Assembly: GCA_023442755.1 (NCBI GenBank) | Contig: JAEZXS010000145.1 | Location: 1 to 52,006, forward strand | Length of the DNA stretch: 52,006 bases | Reading direction: 5' to 3' | Source: Pseudomonadota bacterium | GTDB taxonomy: Bacteria; Desulfobacterota; Syntrophobacteria; Syntrophobacterales; Syntrophobacteraceae | In this document: positions 43,574-52,006 of the stretch, piece after piece | Layout of the letters: each line of letters opens with the position of its first letter | How positions within the stretch are numbered: the stretch's first letter is position 1 | The notes under the pieces: model-generated | The model's database searches: none | What the model was told of the DNA's origin: nothing | The model's input: the letters and a program-made list of their open reading frames with translations, nothing else | Translations under genes and position numbers: made by a program

Positions 43574-46500
43574 TCATTTCTTAGCTTGAATCGCAATTCT
43601 AAATTCTGTTCCAGCAGCAGTATGAAAATGGATAGTACCCCTGAGTTGTGCCACCAACACCTTGACTAATTTCAACCCAAGTGACTCACAGCCTTCTATT
43701 GTGAAGTCTTCCGGCAAGCCCGCTCCATTATCGCCGACGATCAATACGAATCTGTTGCCGATCTCCCGGCGCAGGACGATGCGGATTTCGGCCTTTTCGC
43801 CTGTGGCCACAGAAGCCGGAAAAGCGTGTTTCAGTGAGTTCGAGACGAGTTCATTGATGATCAGAGCGCAGGGGATCAGTGTATCGATGCCGAACGCTAT
43901 ATTGTCGGCATCCACTGTCAATTTCATAGTCCTTTCGCTCACGCCGAAGGAAAGAAACAGGTTGGCTGCAAGGGCATGAATATATTGAGCTGCATCAATC
44001 GTTGCAAGCGACTCGGACTGGTATAACTTCTCGTGAATAAGGGCCATCGAGTAAATCCGATTCTGGCTCTCCTTGAAAAGCGAAATGTCCTGTTCATCAC
44101 GAATATAGGGCAGCTGGAGATTGAGCATGCTGTGGATGATCTGAAGATTGTTTTTAACGCGGTGATGTATTTCCTTGAGGAGTACCTCTTTTTCTCTAAG
44201 CGATTTCTTGATCCGGTCCTCGGCCTTTTTCATTTCTTCGACAAGCTGTGCATTCTCGAGGGAAATGGCTGCCTGGGATGTCAAAAGTTCCGTCATCTGG
44301 GTCTTTTCCAATGTAAATACCGAATCCGACAGACGGTTTTCCATATAAAGTATCCCTGTCAGTCTTGACTGCTTGACCACAGGCAGGCACAGCACGGAGC
44401 GCAACTGCATCTCCTGGACCTCCGGATTATCTTTAAAATCGCCTTCCTGCACGGCATCGTTCAGAATCACTTTCTCGCCGGTCCGGTACACATAGCGGAC
44501 TATCGCCTTGCATATGTGCTCAGCATCATCGAGTTTCCGATTAAGGGTTTGCGCCTTCTCCTTCGTCGCGACATGACTTTCGGCCCGGATATACAGATCG
44601 CCGTCCTGTTCCATGAGCAGGTAGCCGTGCTGAGCCGCCGAACTCTCGATAACCACCTTCATGATTTTTGTGAGCAGGGCGTTTTGTTCTATCTCGGCGG
44701 AAATAGCTAAGGATGACTTCATCAGGTAATCAACATCGAGATTAGGGAGGAGGGCCGCTGAAGGATCGGCTTCGAATTTCGCGCCAAGGGCTTCTCCTTC
44801 AAGGTAGTCGCCATACTTTTCGATGAGATGCACCAGTTTTCGTTCCGCGCGACATTTCTTATACAAACGGGCCGCCTCGGCGAAATATATCCCGGCGCAA
44901 TGCTGCCCGGCTTGCAGGAGGAGCTCACCCAGAGATTCGTTCAAATGTCCTTCGAGAAAAGTATATTCTTGTTTGTGAGCGGAGTTGATCGCATCGAGGT
45001 ATAGACTTCTCGCCTCTTTAAATTCGCCCGTGATTCTTTCAAGTTCCGCGTAAAGAAAAGCAAGATATGGTTTTAGCAGGGGGCCCAAACCGGACCATGT
45101 GGCGACCTTGCCAATAATCGGCCGGATATAGGTCAGCAACTCATTTTCATTCCTGAAGCCCACCCCTTTTTCATACATCTTCAACGCGTTCAAAACGAGA
45201 AAGACGTGCCACTGTCTTTTTAAAACATTATCGGTGAGACCGGACAGGTATCGCCTCACCCCGGACAGGCATTCCTCGGCCTTCTCATACTCCCCGAAAT
45301 AGTAGTGCACCAGCGCCATGTGGACATAATAACTTCCTGCGGAGGCGACGTGATTATCCTGCTCCCATTTCCTGAGTTTTGCCTCCATGGGCAGCGGTGA
45401 ATAGTCCTTCTTCATGGGCTCGATCCAACCGGCTTGCATCGCCTCGGAAAGGCCTACGGAGAAAGACAGATGATATCTGTTGGAAAATTGCAGGCATTCT
45501 TTTGCGTAATCTTCAATAACATGCAGGTCGGCTCCCTGAACCTGAAGGTTCCACATGAGCGGCCCGTATGAAAGGCCGGCGTTGTAGAGGTCCCCGCAGT
45601 TTTTCCCACACTGGATCGACTTGAGGCAGTAGCCCACGATTTCCTTCGGATGGCTCCGGGAGTGCATATTGCACCACACGATCCCGTTCATCCCGCGGGT
45701 CGCGCCGAACGTGTTCGGGTACTTCGCGGACAAATCCCGGGCCAGGTCTTCATACTTGAATGCCTGCTCGAATTCCTCCCGCTCACCGAGTTGAAGTCCC
45801 ATAATACTGAAAGAGTAGATGACGGATTCGTCCATTCCTCCCGCCAGGCAGTGTTGGGTGGACTGCGCAGCAGAAAGATAGAGTTGGGGAACAAGCCCTG
45901 ACATATACAGGTCGGGGATGAGTTCGCTGTAAAATGCCAACTCGATCTTGCTCTTCCTGTCCCCGGTAAAAGGCATATTGAGGATGGTTTTCCAGACGTC
46001 GATGTTTTTCGAGGCGATCTCAGCCATTAACTCCACGCGTTTCCCGTCTGCTTCGTCCGCCTTATCGGGAATCGCCTTGCCGAAATACGCGAGGCCCTTG
46101 TTTGCCGTCTCGATCGCTTTGATAAAATTGCCTATCGATGAGAGTGAAGTCGTTTGTTCGGCCAGGCATTCCGCTTTGTCCAGGTCGGTCCTGGCATGGT
46201 CGAGCAATTCGTTTAGCAGTTGCTCGGAATTCTGGTAGTTCCCGCACATAAGTTCCGTTTTTGCCGTCTTTTGAAATACCCTGAATGTTCGTTTGTAATG
46301 ACTGTCCTCCCAGCAGTCCTCCGGCAGCAGTTCCCGGCTGAGATTGAAATACTCGTTTGCCGCTTCCGTGGCGAGCGAGTCCAGGGCCTTGTTGCCCGCG
46401 AAGTAGTTGAGGGCGCAAAGATCATGGGCCGTTTTCTTATTGAGGTTTTCTTCCCTGCCCAGGTTAAGGTGCGAGACGATGGTGAACAGGCTATCGAGTT

Positions 46501-48613
46501 TTTGGATCTCCTCCGCATTCTCCGGGACCTCGGCAAGGAGGTGGTTTCCGATCTGCCAGTGGATCTGACGCCGTTTCTGGATCGGAATGAAGGATAGTAC
46601 CGCCTCCTGAACCTTGTCATGGATGAACTGCAACCGGTTCTTGCTCTCCATCAGCAGCCCCTGTGCAAGGGCCGGTTTCAGCATTTCGAAAATTTCGATC
46701 AGTGTCATTTCCCTGATCATCGACAGTTCGGCAGGCGAAAAGGTGTTCCCCATGCAGGCGCAGTATTCAAGCAGCTCCACGAGGTCCGCCGGGAGCTTTC
46801 GGATCTTCGAGCTGAAAAGAGCAACGACCGTGGTAGGCATACTGGATCTGCGGATCTTCTCCAGGTCCCATCCCCATTGCCTTTCCTTATTGAAAAAAAG
46901 GAGATTTTCACCATGAAGATAGGACAGACTTTCACTGACAAAGAGCGGGTTGCCTTCGCTCAAGTCAGCTATGAAATTCGACAGGGCCTTTGTTTGCGAG
47001 AGGGGAGAGTCGAGGATGTATGAGACCATTTCATGGCAATGTTCGGGCATCAAGGCCTCGAGCCTGATCTCCTTCATTGGCCAGCCGGCTTCGCGGGCGT
47101 CTTTTATGAGCTTGGAGAGGGGATGGCTCGAGTCCACTTCGTTATGGCGGTAGGCCCCCAGCAGGAAAAGATGGGGATGGTCCTTGAAATTGGCGAATAC
47201 GTTGGCGAGAAAGTCAAAGGATGCCGTATCGCACCACTGGAGGTCGTCGATGAAAAGGGTCAGGGGGTTGTCATCGCTGGCAAGGCAGGTCAAGAACCTA
47301 TCGAAAAGATCGTGGATCCTGTTCAGGGATTCGACCGGGGGAAGCGATTGGACTTCAGGCTGGAGGCCGATAAGGACTTCCAACTCCGGGATGAGGTCCG
47401 TCAGCACTTTCCCGTTCCTGCCCACGGCCCTCAGTATCTTATCTTTCCACATGGCTACCCTGGCGTCGCTTTCGGTGAGAAAGGTCCGCGTGAGGTTTCT
47501 CAATGCCTGGAGAAGAGAGCTGTAGGGAATATTTTTTTGATATACATCGAATTTGCCTGAGGTGAAATACCCCCGATGTTTAACGATGGGCTTCTGGAGT
47601 TCCTGGATCAGGCGGGTTTTGCCAATGCCGGAGAGCCCGGAAATCAGCAAAGAGCGAAACGCACCGCGGGCAACATCTTCATATTCATTGAGGATAATAC
47701 CTGCCTCTTTGTCGCGGCCGACCATTTTTGAAATGAAGGTGACCCTCTGCGTGTAAATGGAACGTTCCAGTGCGAATTCGCCTATTTTGCCGGTGGCAAG
47801 GTATTCATCCCTGCACCGCGCAAGGTCCGCCATGAGCGCTCTGCCGCTCTGGTAGCGCTTTTCCGGCTGCTTTAGAAGCAGCTTCGCGACGATATTGCTT
47901 AATGCGGGTGGGACTGCAGGATTTAGCTCATTGGCGCTGGGCGCTTCCTCGGCAAGGTGGGAGTGAATCAATTCGAGAGGATCGTCGGAAAAGAATGGGA
48001 GACGCCCGGTCAGCATCTCGTAGAACATGACCCCGAGAGAATAGAGGTCCGATGAAAAGCCCACCCTGTGATTGATGCGTCCGGTCTGCTCGGGGGAAGT
48101 GTAGGAAAGGGTTTCTTTTATGAAACCGGGGTCATGGATGAAGTGGCTCACGTCTCTCACGTCGAGTGCGCTTATAAAGTCTATCAGCCGGAGAGCGAAC
48201 GTACCGGCGTCTACCAGTACGTTGTGCGGTTTGATGCCGCCGTGGATGATTCCGGCTTCATGAACCTTATCGAGAATCTGGGCCAGCTTGCATGCTATGG
48301 TAAAGAAATCGCCCAGAGAATGCCTTCCGGCAAACTTATTGAGGGTAATGCCGTTGAAATAGTCCTGGATTAAGAAGTGGATCCCATCCAGTACATCGAA
48401 AGCAATAGGAGTGACAATAACGGGGTCGTTCAAAACTCTGAGATGCTCGACTCTTTGCCGGAACAGGGATTTCTTACCGTCGGAAAGAAATCCCGCCTTC
48501 AAGACCTTGAGCGCAAGCAACCGCTCCGGATTTTTCTTCGAGTATGCCTTGTATATTGTTGCCTGCCGGCTTTCGCCGATCTTTCCAATGATTTCATAAT
48601 TCGGGATAATCAT
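43574..48613 (-). CDS. Giant kinase-AAA-TPR-GAF-histidine kinase fusion
   Basis: This protein of about 1,679 residues has a Ser/Thr-kinase-like domain (1-290), an AAA/ATPase domain with Walker A GLSGIGKT (328-335) and Walker B LTLFIDDL (453-460), and a helical TPR-like middle (about 650-1270). A GAF domain (about 1290-1440) is followed by HisKA_2 (EIHHRVKNNLQIIHSM, His 1485/1486) and HATPase_c (INELVSNSLKHA, 1588-1599; VGDNGAGLPEDF). This order is that of the trifunctional kinases of cyanobacteria and delta-proteobacteria. The kinase domain keeps K38 but reads HGGIKPHN for HRD..N and DFI for DFG, so it may be a pseudokinase. The start at 48613 (or 48619) has a GGGG site at normal distance only from 48613. 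Confidence 0.92.
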   Translation of the reverse strand: MIIPNYEIIGKIGESRQATIYKAYSKKNPERLLALKVLKAGFLSDGKKSLFRQRVEHLRVLNDPVIVTPIAFDVLDGIHFLIQDYFNGITLNKFAGRHSLGDFFTIACKLAQILDKVHEAGIIHGGIKPHNVLVDAGTFALRLIDFISALDVRDVSHFIHDPGFIKETLSYTSPEQTGRINHRVGFSSDLYSLGVMFYEMLTGRLPFFSDDPLELIHSHLAEEAPSANELNPAVPPALSNIVAKLLLKQPEKRYQSGRALMADLARCRDEYLATGKIGEFALERSIYTQRVTFISKMVGRDKEAGIILNEYEDVARGAFRSLLISGLSGIGKTRLIQELQKPIVKHRGYFTSGKFDVYQKNIPYSSLLQALRNLTRTFLTESDARVAMWKDKILRAVGRNGKVLTDLIPELEVLIGLQPEVQSLPPVESLNRIHDLFDRFLTCLASDDNPLTLFIDDLQWCDTASFDFLANVFANFKDHPHLFLLGAYRHNEVDSSHPLSKLIKDAREAGWPMKEIRLEALMPEHCHEMVSYILDSPLSQTKALSNFIADLSEGNPLFVSESLSYLHGENLLFFNKERQWGWDLEKIRRSSMPTTVVALFSSKIRKLPADLVELLEYCACMGNTFSPAELSMIREMTLIEIFEMLKPALAQGLLMESKNRLQFIHDKVQEAVLSFIPIQKRRQIHWQIGNHLLAEVPENAEEIQKLDSLFTIVSHLNLGREENLNKKTAHDLCALNYFAGNKALDSLATEAANEYFNLSRELLPEDCWEDSHYKRTFRVFQKTAKTELMCGNYQNSEQLLNELLDHARTDLDKAECLAEQTTSLSSIGNFIKAIETANKGLAYFGKAIPDKADEADGKRVELMAEIASKNIDVWKTILNMPFTGDRKSKIELAFYSELIPDLYMSGLVPQLYLSAAQSTQHCLAGGMDESVIYSFSIMGLQLGEREEFEQAFKYEDLARDLSAKYPNTFGATRGMNGIVWCNMHSRSHPKEIVGYCLKSIQCGKNCGDLYNAGLSYGPLMWNLQVQGADLHVIEDYAKECLQFSNRYHLSFSVGLSEAMQAGWIEPMKKDYSPLPMEAKLRKWEQDNHVASAGSYYVHMALVHYYFGEYEKAEECLSGVRRYLSGLTDNVLKRQWHVFLVLNALKMYEKGVGFRNENELLTYIRPIIGKVATWSGLGPLLKPYLAFLYAELERITGEFKEARSLYLDAINSAHKQEYTFLEGHLNESLGELLLQAGQHCAGIYFAEAARLYKKCRAERKLVHLIEKYGDYLEGEALGAKFEADPSAALLPNLDVDYLMKSSLAISAEIEQNALLTKIMKVVIESSAAQHGYLLMEQDGDLYIRAESHVATKEKAQTLNRKLDDAEHICKAIVRYVYRTGEKVILNDAVQEGDFKDNPEVQEMQLRSVLCLPVVKQSRLTGILYMENRLSDSVFTLEKTQMTELLTSQAAISLENAQLVEEMKKAEDRIKKSLREKEVLLKEIHHRVKNNLQIIHSMLNLQLPYIRDEQDISLFKESQNRIYSMALIHEKLYQSESLATIDAAQYIHALAANLFLSFGVSERTMKLTVDADNIAFGIDTLIPCALIINELVSNSLKHAFPASVATGEKAEIRIVLRREIGNRFVLIVGDNGAGLPEDFTIEGCESLGLKLVKVLVAQLRGTIHFHTAAGTEFRIAIQAKK

Positions 48614-48806
48614 GTTCATCCCCCCGGCGGCTGATTAAGAACTGGCTGAGGTGGTGCATGGTGACTTGAGGTGTGAACTGTCATATCGGCATATGAAACA
48701 GGCAAGCATTCTAAAACGCTATCATTTTCTTGTCCAGCAACTTCCCAAAAATGACAAAAGGGCGCAGTGAATCTCTGAGAAAGTACCGGCTGCTGAGGAT
48801 GGTTCT

Positions 48807-48834
48807 TTAGGGATATATCAACGGGATTATACTG
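48807..48834. repeat. Short repeated motif, copy 2
   Basis: TTAGGGATATATCAACGGGA followed by TTATACTG; see copy 1 at 41310-41336. Here TTGATA replaces the perfect -35 and no good -10 lies at the same spacing, so if it was a promoter for a lost gene it has decayed. Confidence 0.5.
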
Positions 48835-49009
48835 TCGCGGTGACCATTCCCGGTCCCGTTCGGGTTATCAACGCGTGCCGGACTCTTCTGCTTCTACCCC
48901 AGGAGATTACCGGAAGGCTGCATAAACTTCATGTGACTACAATCTATACATGCCGAGTTCCAGCATTATATTGAGTGCACCCGCCAACCACCAACCGGAG
49001 GTAAGAACC

Positions 49010-49147
49010 GTGAGATGTTCTTGCCTACTTCTCGGTTACGCTTATGAAGACACTCCGGGTACTCCGATCCTCGCCGGTGCAGTCGATTCCGCGTCAACCG
49101 CCGGTAGCTCTGTACTCGTGCCATCACTGATGTTGCTTCTCAATTAA
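49010..49147 (+). CDS. Possible small ORF of unknown function
   Basis: A 45-residue frame with GTG start has a strong-looking GGAGG 8 bases upstream and the sequence GYAYEDTPGTPILAGAVDS, ending in a hydrophobic stretch VLVPSLMLLLN. No similarity is recognised and nothing else supports translation. It may be chance. Confidence 0.25.
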   Translation: MRCSCLLLGYAYEDTPGTPILAGAVDSASTAGSSVLVPSLMLLLN

Positions 49148-49395
49148 TGACTGCGCGGGCTTTCGCCCTATACAAAGCTGCGTTCAAGACCTCAGTCAAA
49201 GAGGGTGCAGATGCCAAAGAGAATCAACGTGTCACTGTTGGATCGGAGGCGGTCCAAGCTAAGCTGTTGATATCATGTAAATAGATGTATAACAGGATGT
49301 CTATTTTAAGATTGGAAGCTCTTTTCGAGGCAATAAGACCGCTGCTCTAAGAGGGCTGAGGTTCCCGTCCGGTAATTCCGCCCTCAATTTCGTTT

Positions 49396-50556
49396 CTACT
49401 TGCTCTCCGTGGAGAACTGCTTGAGTATGGAATATCCGTCGCCATCCAACTCCAGGAAGTATCCCCGGATATACCCGCTATCCAGGATGCTGGTAGTTTT
49501 GAGTACCTGGACGTTTTTCTCGGCCCACTTCTTCTTCAATGCGTTGAGGCAAACCTCCTGGGGGAGCCACTTGGTATTTTCGGATATTTTGGAATCGGCC
49601 GTGGTCTCGCTTACGGACGGCGTCGAATTGCACCACATCAAAAGGACATGCTTTCCGTCAGTGGCTCCTGCCACGTGCATGTAAAGATTGTCCACGAAGA
49701 GTTCCCTTTTCGCTCCCCAGAATGACGAACAGTCCTGGTCGAGCTTATAGGGGTTGGAGCATGTGGCAAAGAGCATCTGGATCGAGTCGAAGGCGTATTT
49801 GCGGACCAGGCCTTTTTCCAGGCCGAATTCAGCCGCTATCAATGTGCAGAGCGAATTCGATGCCTGGGCGATGTCTTCCTTGAACATCCCGGCATTGTTG
49901 ATTGAGGCCTGTTGGACAGTTCTCGATTCGCGAAATAATTCGGTTGAAGAAAGTCGCTTTTTTAAGATTACCTCTCCGGTTGAGACCCTGTACAAGGTCA
50001 ACGATGCATCGATTGCCACCGTCGAAGTCTCCCCGGCATATGCTGCCAGACCGTATCCGCAGTTGACGAGAAGCAAGGCGTCGAGATTTTGCTGTTTTGC
50101 ACCGTCAAAACGGCGTTTCAATTCCTCTGCCGTTGGTTTTGAAGCCGGCGCCTCGACCATCAGCGCCTGCGATCCGAGTACCTCGTAAGTTCTGGAAAGT
50201 TTGTCGGATAGCCCCTGTTCGACCAACTGTCTTATTGGATAAGTCGGTACTTCCGCTCTCAATTCATCTATGCTGCCCCCCAGAGAACTCCTTGCCGCTC
50301 CGGTTTGTTCTGCAATAAGCAATACACCTTCAAGAAAACCACCCACAGCACCAAACATAACGCCCCCGTAGCTCTTCTCCATTATATGGGTATGATCGAG
50401 CACGGAAGGTCGTTCCTCGGGGGTGTAGACTACAACGCCGACTCTTTTGAAGCCTTGGGCTAATCGAGGTTCCAGGGAATTGGGGGCGGTAGCGCACCCG
50501 CAGAGGGCGATGATAGTCAGCAGAGCAACCAGAGTTGAACCAGCAGGCATTCTCAT
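49396..50556 (-). CDS. Lipoprotein of unknown function
   Basis: These 386 residues start at 50556, where GGAGG lies 6 bases upstream; 36 extra residues of the longer frame are unsupported. The signal (MRMPAGSTLVALLTIIALCGC) ends in a lipobox with Cys at 21. The body has a central region VDALLLVNCGYGLAAYAGETSTVAIDASLTLYRVSTG, a pattern seen in periplasmic assembly or secretion lipoproteins, but no family is claimed. Probably anchored at the outer or inner membrane. Its promoter-proximal side meets the aminotransferase fragment. Confidence 0.75.
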   Translation of the reverse strand: MRMPAGSTLVALLTIIALCGCATAPNSLEPRLAQGFKRVGVVVYTPEERPSVLDHTHIMEKSYGGVMFGAVGGFLEGVLLIAEQTGAARSSLGGSIDELRAEVPTYPIRQLVEQGLSDKLSRTYEVLGSQALMVEAPASKPTAEELKRRFDGAKQQNLDALLLVNCGYGLAAYAGETSTVAIDASLTLYRVSTGEVILKKRLSSTELFRESRTVQQASINNAGMFKEDIAQASNSLCTLIAAEFGLEKGLVRKYAFDSIQMLFATCSNPYKLDQDCSSFWGAKRELFVDNLYMHVAGATDGKHVLLMWCNSTPSVSETTADSKISENTKWLPQEVCLNALKKKWAEKNVQVLKTTSILDSGYIRGYFLELDGDGYSILKQFSTESK

Positions 50557-50571
50557 TCGTACCTCCATTGT

Positions 50572-50940
50572 GAGCAGTATGACCAGGAAGACAACCTGAT
50601 CGAAAATTCCGCGAAGATGGGCGCATATCTGCTCGAAAGGGCGATGGAGCTGAAGGAAAAACACCCGTCGGTGGGAGACGTGCGCGGGCTCGGGCTGTTT
50701 GTCGGCCTCGAACTGGTGAAGGACAGGAATACGCGGGAGCCTCTCGTGCCGCTTTCCTCCTCGCTCAGCGCCGGCATGAACCCCAAGCTGGAGGTGGCCC
50801 GCAGGCTTGGCGAGCTGGGGATGATGGCCATGGCGTCAAACCCGGGCAACACCATCGGCATGGCCCCTCCTCTTATTATCAACAAAGACGAAATAGACGA
50901 AGGCATCGCCATTACCAGGCAATTGAACTCTAATCCGCCT
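50572..50940 (+). pseudogene. C-terminal fragment of a class III aminotransferase
   Basis: From about 50572 the frame reads EQYDQEDNLIENSAKMGAYL, then KHPSVGDVRGLGLFVGLELV and NTIGMAPPLIINKDEIDEGI. This is the C-terminal domain of PLP-dependent class III aminotransferases, which need about 430 residues; the PLP lysine and all N-terminal sequence are missing. Similarity ends near 50940, after which the frame runs on to 51084 with unrelated sequence. It begins only 15 bases from the lipoprotein start on the other strand, so a rearrangement joined the two. Not functional by itself. Confidence 0.8.
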
Positions 50941-51396
50941 CGTTTGCCAAGTCAACGATCTAAATCAGAGACATGCGACTCGGTATATGCAAAAGGTCCT
51001 GCTGATCGCCCAAAGGGAACTAACAATTCCTTGTTCTTGAACTATATCAGGCAGGAGCTTCTGAAGGCGGATGTTTTTGATTGACAAAATTTATTTCCCG
51101 TGCAAAGTTCATTCTTAACTCACCCAACAATAGAAATATCACTGAAACCGACATCCCTATTCATATGCTGAGAAGATTGCGACTGCATCACTTCAGCAGC
51201 GGGCATCCAGTCTTCTAGACGCGTCAGGCATAAACGGCCCCTCAGATTCTCGCTGCCGTTTAATTGACTTCCGGCCTTATGTTAGCTGCCGATATGGGGT
51301 AGTCGTATTCTTGCGCATCGTTTATTGAGATGTGAGACTGTGCTTCTCTGTTCAAATCATTGACCCTCAGGTCGATACATGCGAGGCAGGAGAGAA
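50941..51396. other. Intergenic region upstream of the repeat protein
   Basis: About 450 bp; the first 140 bases are the meaningless tail of the aminotransferase fragment. No promoter, RNA or hairpin could be fixed with confidence. Confidence 0.4.
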
Positions 51397-52006
51397 ATGA
51401 AAGCTGGAGCGCATAAGAATCTACGGATATTGGCGATGGTCTTTCTGGCTGCCGTCCTGACTTCCAATCCGGTCAGTGCAGCAGATCTCATTGTGGACGG
51501 CACAACACTTACCATCAATGCACCTGACACCCTGAACTATGATAGCGAAACAATCGGCAACACCGACACTGCAGCCGTAATCCAGAATGGCGGCTCCAAT
51601 ACTGCAACAGGCGGTTCCATACTCGGTTATAGTGCAGGGTCGGCCGGCACGTATAACCTCAACGGCGGCTCACATGCGACTGACTCTTTAAACCTCGGCT
51701 ACCTGCCGGGGTCAACCGGCACGTATAACCTCAGCGGTGGCACACTTTCAGTCGGTGACAGGGAATTTGTCGGCACCGAAGGTACCGGCGCATTCGCTCA
51801 GAGCGGCGGTTCCCATACGGTAAACTCTATTTTTATCGGCGCATGGGCGGACGGCGTGTATAACCTGAGCGGCGGCACTCTTTCGGCCGGCGCTGAATAT
51901 ATTGGTGAACGAAATACCGGCACATTCAACCAGAGCGGCGGTTCCCATACGGCAACCAACATCTACGTTGGCCATGCCCTGGGGTCAACCGGCACATATA
52001 ACCTGA
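51397..52006 (+). CDS. Secreted repeat-rich (autotransporter/adhesin-like) protein, 5' part
   Basis: The frame runs off the window without a stop; 203 residues are seen. A signal peptide (MKAGAHKNLRILAMVFLAAV, cleavage near residue 28, VSA-AD) is followed by tandem units of about 45 residues. Each unit has GxYNLSGGTLS, then TGxFxQSGGSHT and an I..G ending (units near 108-152, 153-198, 199 on, with a divergent one before). Such repeats form beta-helix passengers of autotransporters or PEP-CTERM-type surface proteins. AGGAG lies about 5 bases before the ATG. The C-terminal anchor, outside the window, would decide its type. Confidence 0.85.
   Translation, partial: MKAGAHKNLRILAMVFLAAVLTSNPVSAADLIVDGTTLTINAPDTLNYDSETIGNTDTAAVIQNGGSNTATGGSILGYSAGSAGTYNLNGGSHATDSLNLGYLPGSTGTYNLSGGTLSVGDREFVGTEGTGAFAQSGGSHTVNSIFIGAWADGVYNLSGGTLSAGAEYIGERNTGTFNQSGGSHTATNIYVGHALGSTGTYNL

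Larger units (their letters stand above)
48620..49395. other. 776-bp intergenic region
   Basis: It holds the promoter of the fusion kinase, the second copy of the short motif (48807-48834), a possible 45-residue ORF (49010-49147) and AT-rich sequence near 49260-49320. No RNA gene or convincing terminator could be identified. Confidence 0.5.

Noticed and set aside
51748..51975. Minus-strand frame within the repeat protein
   Set aside because: Antisense shadow of the tandem repeats.

Overview
The window looks like a chromosomal segment of a Gram-negative bacterium of the Desulfobacterota (old Deltaproteobacteria), possibly a Syntrophobacter-like sulfate reducer or syntroph. This is an inference from the Wza/Wzc/Wzi envelope genes, HBM-type chemoreceptors, NtrC-family and sigma-54 signalling, large hybrid kinases, VapBC loci and dispersed intergenic repeats. 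No rRNA, tRNA or CRISPR array was seen.

Layout. (1) 1-811: a frameshifted, truncated IS4-family transposase. (2) 1093-19439: an exopolysaccharide locus in two convergent units. The plus-strand unit has a CpsB/YwqE-type tyrosine phosphatase and a Wzi-like outer-membrane protein. The minus-strand unit runs from wza (19439) through wzc, a CapD-like dehydratase, Wzx flippase, Wzy polymerase, a secreted glycosidase-like protein, a GT2 glycosyltransferase, an acyltransferase, the initiating sugar-phosphate transferase and a second sugar epimerase. It ends with a clear UDP-sulfoquinovose synthase and a hairpin/T-run terminator at 3796-3836. A Wzy-dependent polymer carrying a sulfonated sugar is the most interesting biochemical inference here. 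(3) 20078-22182: a decayed IS701-family element in front of the long AT-rich leader of wza, then a truncated zinc-ribbon ORF. (4) 22461-26079: FkbM methyltransferase, YgjP-like metallopeptidase, an XRE/periplasmic-binding-protein fusion regulator and a GNAT acetyltransferase. (5) 26108-33996: a chemotaxis operon on the minus strand (small unknown gene, cheY, MCP, cheW, cheR, cheD, cheB; no cheA) behind a well-spaced sigma-54 promoter. An NtrC-family response regulator is encoded just upstream. (6) 34270-38697: a FemAB/CelD-like acetyltransferase, a PAS-only protein, a small Cys-rich secreted protein and a papain-like peptidase with a PKD domain. The peptidase is flanked by two copies of a roughly 190-bp dispersed repeat. 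(7) 39874-41258: two toxin-antitoxin loci. The first has a frameshifted VapC; the second is intact, with a strong sigma-70-type promoter. (8) 41558-48619: a signalling operon in which a 1.68-kaa kinase/AAA/TPR/GAF/histidine-kinase fusion is followed by a REC-PAS-histidine kinase and a stand-alone receiver. (9) 49396-52006: a lipoprotein, the C-terminal fragment of a class III aminotransferase, and the 5' part of a large repeat-rich secreted protein running off the window.

How the parts fit. In the polysaccharide locus the initiating transferase and GT2 enzyme would build a lipid-linked unit. Wzx and Wzy would flip and polymerise it, Wzc with its Tyr-rich tail and the separately encoded phosphatase would control chain assembly, and Wza/Wzi would export and anchor the polymer. 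The chemotaxis genes provide adaptation (CheR/CheB/CheD), coupling (CheW), one receptor and one CheY, but need a CheA encoded elsewhere. Mobile-element remnants, the aminotransferase fragment, the broken VapC and repeat-flanked genes show that the edges and intergenic gaps have been rearranged repeatedly.
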